Below the pieces are notes generated by a model. That model made no database searches and was not told the origin of the DNA. It saw only the letters and a program-made list of their open reading frames with translations. The translations under genes were made by a program, and so were the position numbers. From Trebouxia sp. TZW2008 (lineage: Eukaryota > Chlorophyta > Trebouxiophyceae > Trebouxiales > Trebouxiaceae), in assembly GCA_002118135.1 (NCBI GenBank), contig BDIU01000111.1, forward strand, positions 4,753 through 23,496: a stretch of DNA of 18,744 bases. The letters run 5' to 3'. Below are positions 18,023-18,744 of this stretch, piece after piece. Position 1 is the stretch's first letter, and the number at the start of each line of letters is the position of its first letter.

Positions 18023-18292
18023 CTGTTGGAGCAGAGGCTGGAAATGGCTATGAAGACAAAGGCTGACAATGGCTGTTAAGGAAAAGGCTGACCACAGCTG
18101 TTGAAGCAAAGGCTGACAATTGCTGCCAAAGCAAAGGCTGACAAATGCTGTCAAAGCAAAGGCTGGCAACTGTTGTCAAAGCAAAGGCTGGCAATAGCTG
18201 TAGAAGCAAAGGCTGACAATGGCTGTTGAAGCAAAGGCTGACGAATGCTGTGAAAGCAAAGGCTGACAATTGCTGTCAAAGCAAAGGCTGAA
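18010..18292. repeat. 25-bp minisatellite, about 11 units
   Basis: AGGCTG recurs exactly every 25 bp at 18035, 18060, 18085, 18110, 18135, 18160, 18185, 18210, 18235, 18260 and 18285, without indels. Consensus: AGGCTGACAATGGCTG followed by TYRAAGCAA. A partial unit precedes the array, and a stray related unit lies near 18443. On the minus strand most units end in CCTTTGCTTTGACAG or similar, like a splice acceptor with its pyrimidine tract. Confidence 0.93.
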
Positions 18293-18744
18293 ATGACATC
18301 GTGCTGACGAGCAAAGCTGATCTTGTCAGTAGATGGAAGCGTTCTGCAGTCAACAGACAGGATCAAGAAGCAGGTAGCAGCAGACACTTGCCTCGAGGAA
18401 AGGAGACCCGAACGTGAGGCATGCCAAGTCTTGTCGAAGAAAAGGCTGACAATGGCTGGCAATGGGTGACCTGCTGTCGATAAGGCTGTCCAAGGGCTGC
18501 CTCACTGATGGCAGACTGAGGTACTTATACTGCTAACCGGCAAACCAGCTTCAGCGGACAGGAACGCCATGTTGCTGTGTAGCAAGAACTTGAACCTCGC
18601 ACGGGTAGACGACGACAGCGTTCTGCAGACAGCACGAAGCGCAGATCGCGGGGAGTGTGTGCAGAGACAGGCAGTACAGGTAGCGTTTTGCTAGCCCCAT
18701 TTTCGGGGACTTCCCGCATCGGACTGATCGCTTAGCCGCTCGTT
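18293..18744 (-). promoter_or_regulatory. Possible promoter and 5' end of a leftward gene
   Basis: The last 200 bp are CpG-rich, like the promoter region at 11.65-12.0 kb, whereas sequence to the left is not. On the minus strand an ATG at 18570 (MAFLSAEAGLPV-like, 22 codons to a stop) and an ATG at 18422 (MPHVRVSFPR, then CGAG/GCAAGT, a possible GC-type donor at 18391) are candidates. AGCAGCAGACACT at 18378 is repeated at 17970, where it forms the donor flank of the possible 39-nt exon. Confidence 0.3.

Noticed and set aside
18010..18292. 25-bp repeat array as a CRISPR array
   Set aside because: Units are contiguous with no unique spacers, no cas genes are present, and the setting is a eukaryotic genome.

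Overview
The window is nuclear DNA from a eukaryote with many short exons and GT-AG introns, whose acceptors are nearly always TGCAG or ACAG. A flagellar gene, a membrane-type guanylate cyclase and the intron-rich layout best fit a green alga able to make flagellated cells. That placement is inference. No rRNA, tRNA, CRISPR array or bacterial operon is visible.

Layout. (1) Plus strand, <1-7718: the 3' part of a receptor-type guanylate cyclase gene, 11 exons and 674 visible residues. It runs basic linker, degenerate protein kinase domain, short helical linker, complete class III cyclase domain, Ser/Pro-rich tail. The N-terminal part lies outside the window. (2) 7719-8435: convergent intergenic or 3' UTR DNA. 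(3) Minus strand, 11621-8436: a complete seven-exon gene for a 292-residue CFAP96 (C4orf47)-like ciliary protein. (4) 11622-12851: a CpG-rich divergent promoter region with a short (ATTG)n-tailed insertion. (5) Plus strand, 12852-16867: a six-exon gene for a 375-residue protein with a gamma-glutamylcyclotransferase-like domain and a long C-terminal extension. (6) 16868-18744: mostly unresolved, with fragments of possible exons, a 25-bp minisatellite and a CpG-rich end that may be the promoter of a leftward gene.

Exon models were assembled by hand from reading frame, splice consensus, matching intron phase and recalled family motifs. All junctions given agree in phase, but no transcript supports them.

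The strongest unexplained signal is structural. Many exons in all three genes have one to several decayed partial copies in the adjacent introns, usually carrying the splice site with them. Spacing is often about 130-170 bp. Most copies contain stops, lost catalytic residues or ruined donors, but some remain open and correctly framed. The minisatellite at 18.0-18.3 kb, read on the minus strand, is likewise an array of acceptor-like sequences. This suggests a genome where short tandem duplication across exon-intron boundaries keeps lengthening introns and producing decoy exons.
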